A stretch of DNA of 5,642 nt from Mageeibacillus sp. UBA3781. GTDB lineage: Bacteria > Bacillota > Clostridia > Saccharofermentanales > Saccharofermentanaceae. The stretch covers positions 1-5,642 of the forward strand of contig DFFH01000087.1 of NCBI GenBank assembly GCA_002368805.1, given 5' to 3'. How positions within the stretch are numbered: position 1 is the stretch's first letter; each line of letters starts with the position of its first letter. This document shows positions 5,097 to 5,642 of this stretch, piece after piece. Below the pieces are notes generated by a model that searched no databases, was not told the origin of the DNA, and was given only the letters and a program-made list of their open reading frames with translations. Both the position numbers and the translations under genes were made by a program.

Positions 5097-5642
5097 TTAT
5101 CGGATCGTGGTGTCGTTGTTCTTCGTGATGACGTCGTGTGCGCCGCCCTCGACGATGGAGGTGGAGGATACGACGACAAGTCTTGCCTTCTCCTGGAGTT
5201 CCGGGATCGAGGAGGATCCGCAGGAACACATGGTGGCCTTCATCTTCGCAAGAGAAGAATCGAGGTTGTCCTTCAGCTTACCGGCATACGGTACATAGGA
5301 GTCAACGCCCTCTTCGAAAGCCATCTTGCCGCCCTTTCCGCCGTCGTCATAACGCTGCCAGTTACGGGCACGGTTAGAACCTTCGCCCCAGTATTCTTTT
5401 ACATATGCGCCGTTGACAACGAGCTTTCTCGTCGGGCTCTCGTCGAATCTTGCGAAGTAGCGGCCGAGCATGATGAAGTCGGCGCCCATCGCCAGAGCGA
5501 GTGTCATGTGGTAGTCGTGAACGATACCGCCGTCAGAGCAGAGCGGGATATAAACGCCTGTCTTCTCGAAATACTCGTCACGTGCTTTTGCCACTGCGAG
5601 GACCGCGGAAGCCTGGCCGCAGCCGATACCCTTCTGCTCACG
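5097..5642 (-). CDS. guaB: IMP dehydrogenase, C-terminal part (start lies beyond the window)
   Basis: The last 181 residues are visible in an open frame to the window edge; the GTG at 5594 is an internal valine codon. The enzyme oxidises IMP to XMP with NAD+, the committed step to GMP. The visible part begins REQKGIG, directly after where the catalytic cysteine loop would be. It contains CSDGGIVHDYHMTLALAMGA (substrate-binding Asp and barrel strand), GADFIMLGRYFARF, the mobile flap with RARNWQRYD (the Arg-Tyr dyad that activates water), and FEEGVDSYVPYAGKL. The sequence is of the clostridial type that closely resembles Tritrichomonas foetus IMPDH. The catalytic Cys and any CBS domains are outside the window. 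GMP reductase is less likely because the flap and Arg-Tyr dyad are present. Its link to greA transcription is unclear; the 95-bp gap holds no strong terminator. Confidence 0.95.
   Translation of the reverse strand, partial: REQKGIGCGQASAVLAVAKARDEYFEKTGVYIPLCSDGGIVHDYHMTLALAMGADFIMLGRYFARFDESPTRKLVVNGAYVKEYWGEGSNRARNWQRYDDGGKGGKMAFEEGVDSYVPYAGKLKDNLDSSLAKMKATMCSCGSSSIPELQEKARLVVVSSTSIVEGGAHDVITKNNDTTIR

Overview
The window suggests a low-to-mid G+C Gram-positive bacterium of the class Clostridia. The C-terminal part of an IMP dehydrogenase is of the clostridial type that resembles the Tritrichomonas foetus enzyme, the lysyl-tRNA synthetase and GreA are typical of Firmicutes, and nearly every gene has a strong AGGAGG-type ribosome binding site. 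Genus cannot be read from the sequence. All seven supported genes lie on the minus strand, so the window reads from right to left.

Right part, about 2915-5642, is core chromosome. It holds the 3' end of guaB (purine synthesis), then greA (rescue of backtracked RNA polymerase), then lysS (charging of tRNA-Lys) only 23 bp after greA. greA and lysS look like a two-gene operon. A 140-bp A+T-rich spacer with palindromes and phased direct repeats follows lysS, and it ends in a strong bidirectional hairpin terminator (2733-2775).

Left part, 1 to about 2775, looks like accessory DNA, probably one end of an integrated plasmid-like or conjugative element next to the lysS 3' end. In transcription order it holds: a 303-residue protein with two zinc ribbons and a C-terminal segment resembling a restriction-endonuclease fold; two tandem hairpins, one a good terminator; a 325-residue replication-initiator-like protein (winged helix, repetitive linker, DnaD-like domain); an AbrB/SpoVT-type small DNA-binding protein; and the start of a YodL-domain protein. 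The last three form a tight operon, and the final pair is joined by a GTGA stop/start overlap.

The most interesting feature lies inside the initiator gene. The linker DNA holds four tandem 15-bp units carrying a CCACATGTGG palindrome and a DnaA-box-like TTTTCCACA, beside three A+T-rich 15-bp units. This resembles an iteron-plus-unwinding-element origin embedded in its own initiator gene, as known for RepA_N plasmids. No integrase, relaxase or att duplication is visible, so the mobile-element call and its borders are inferred.
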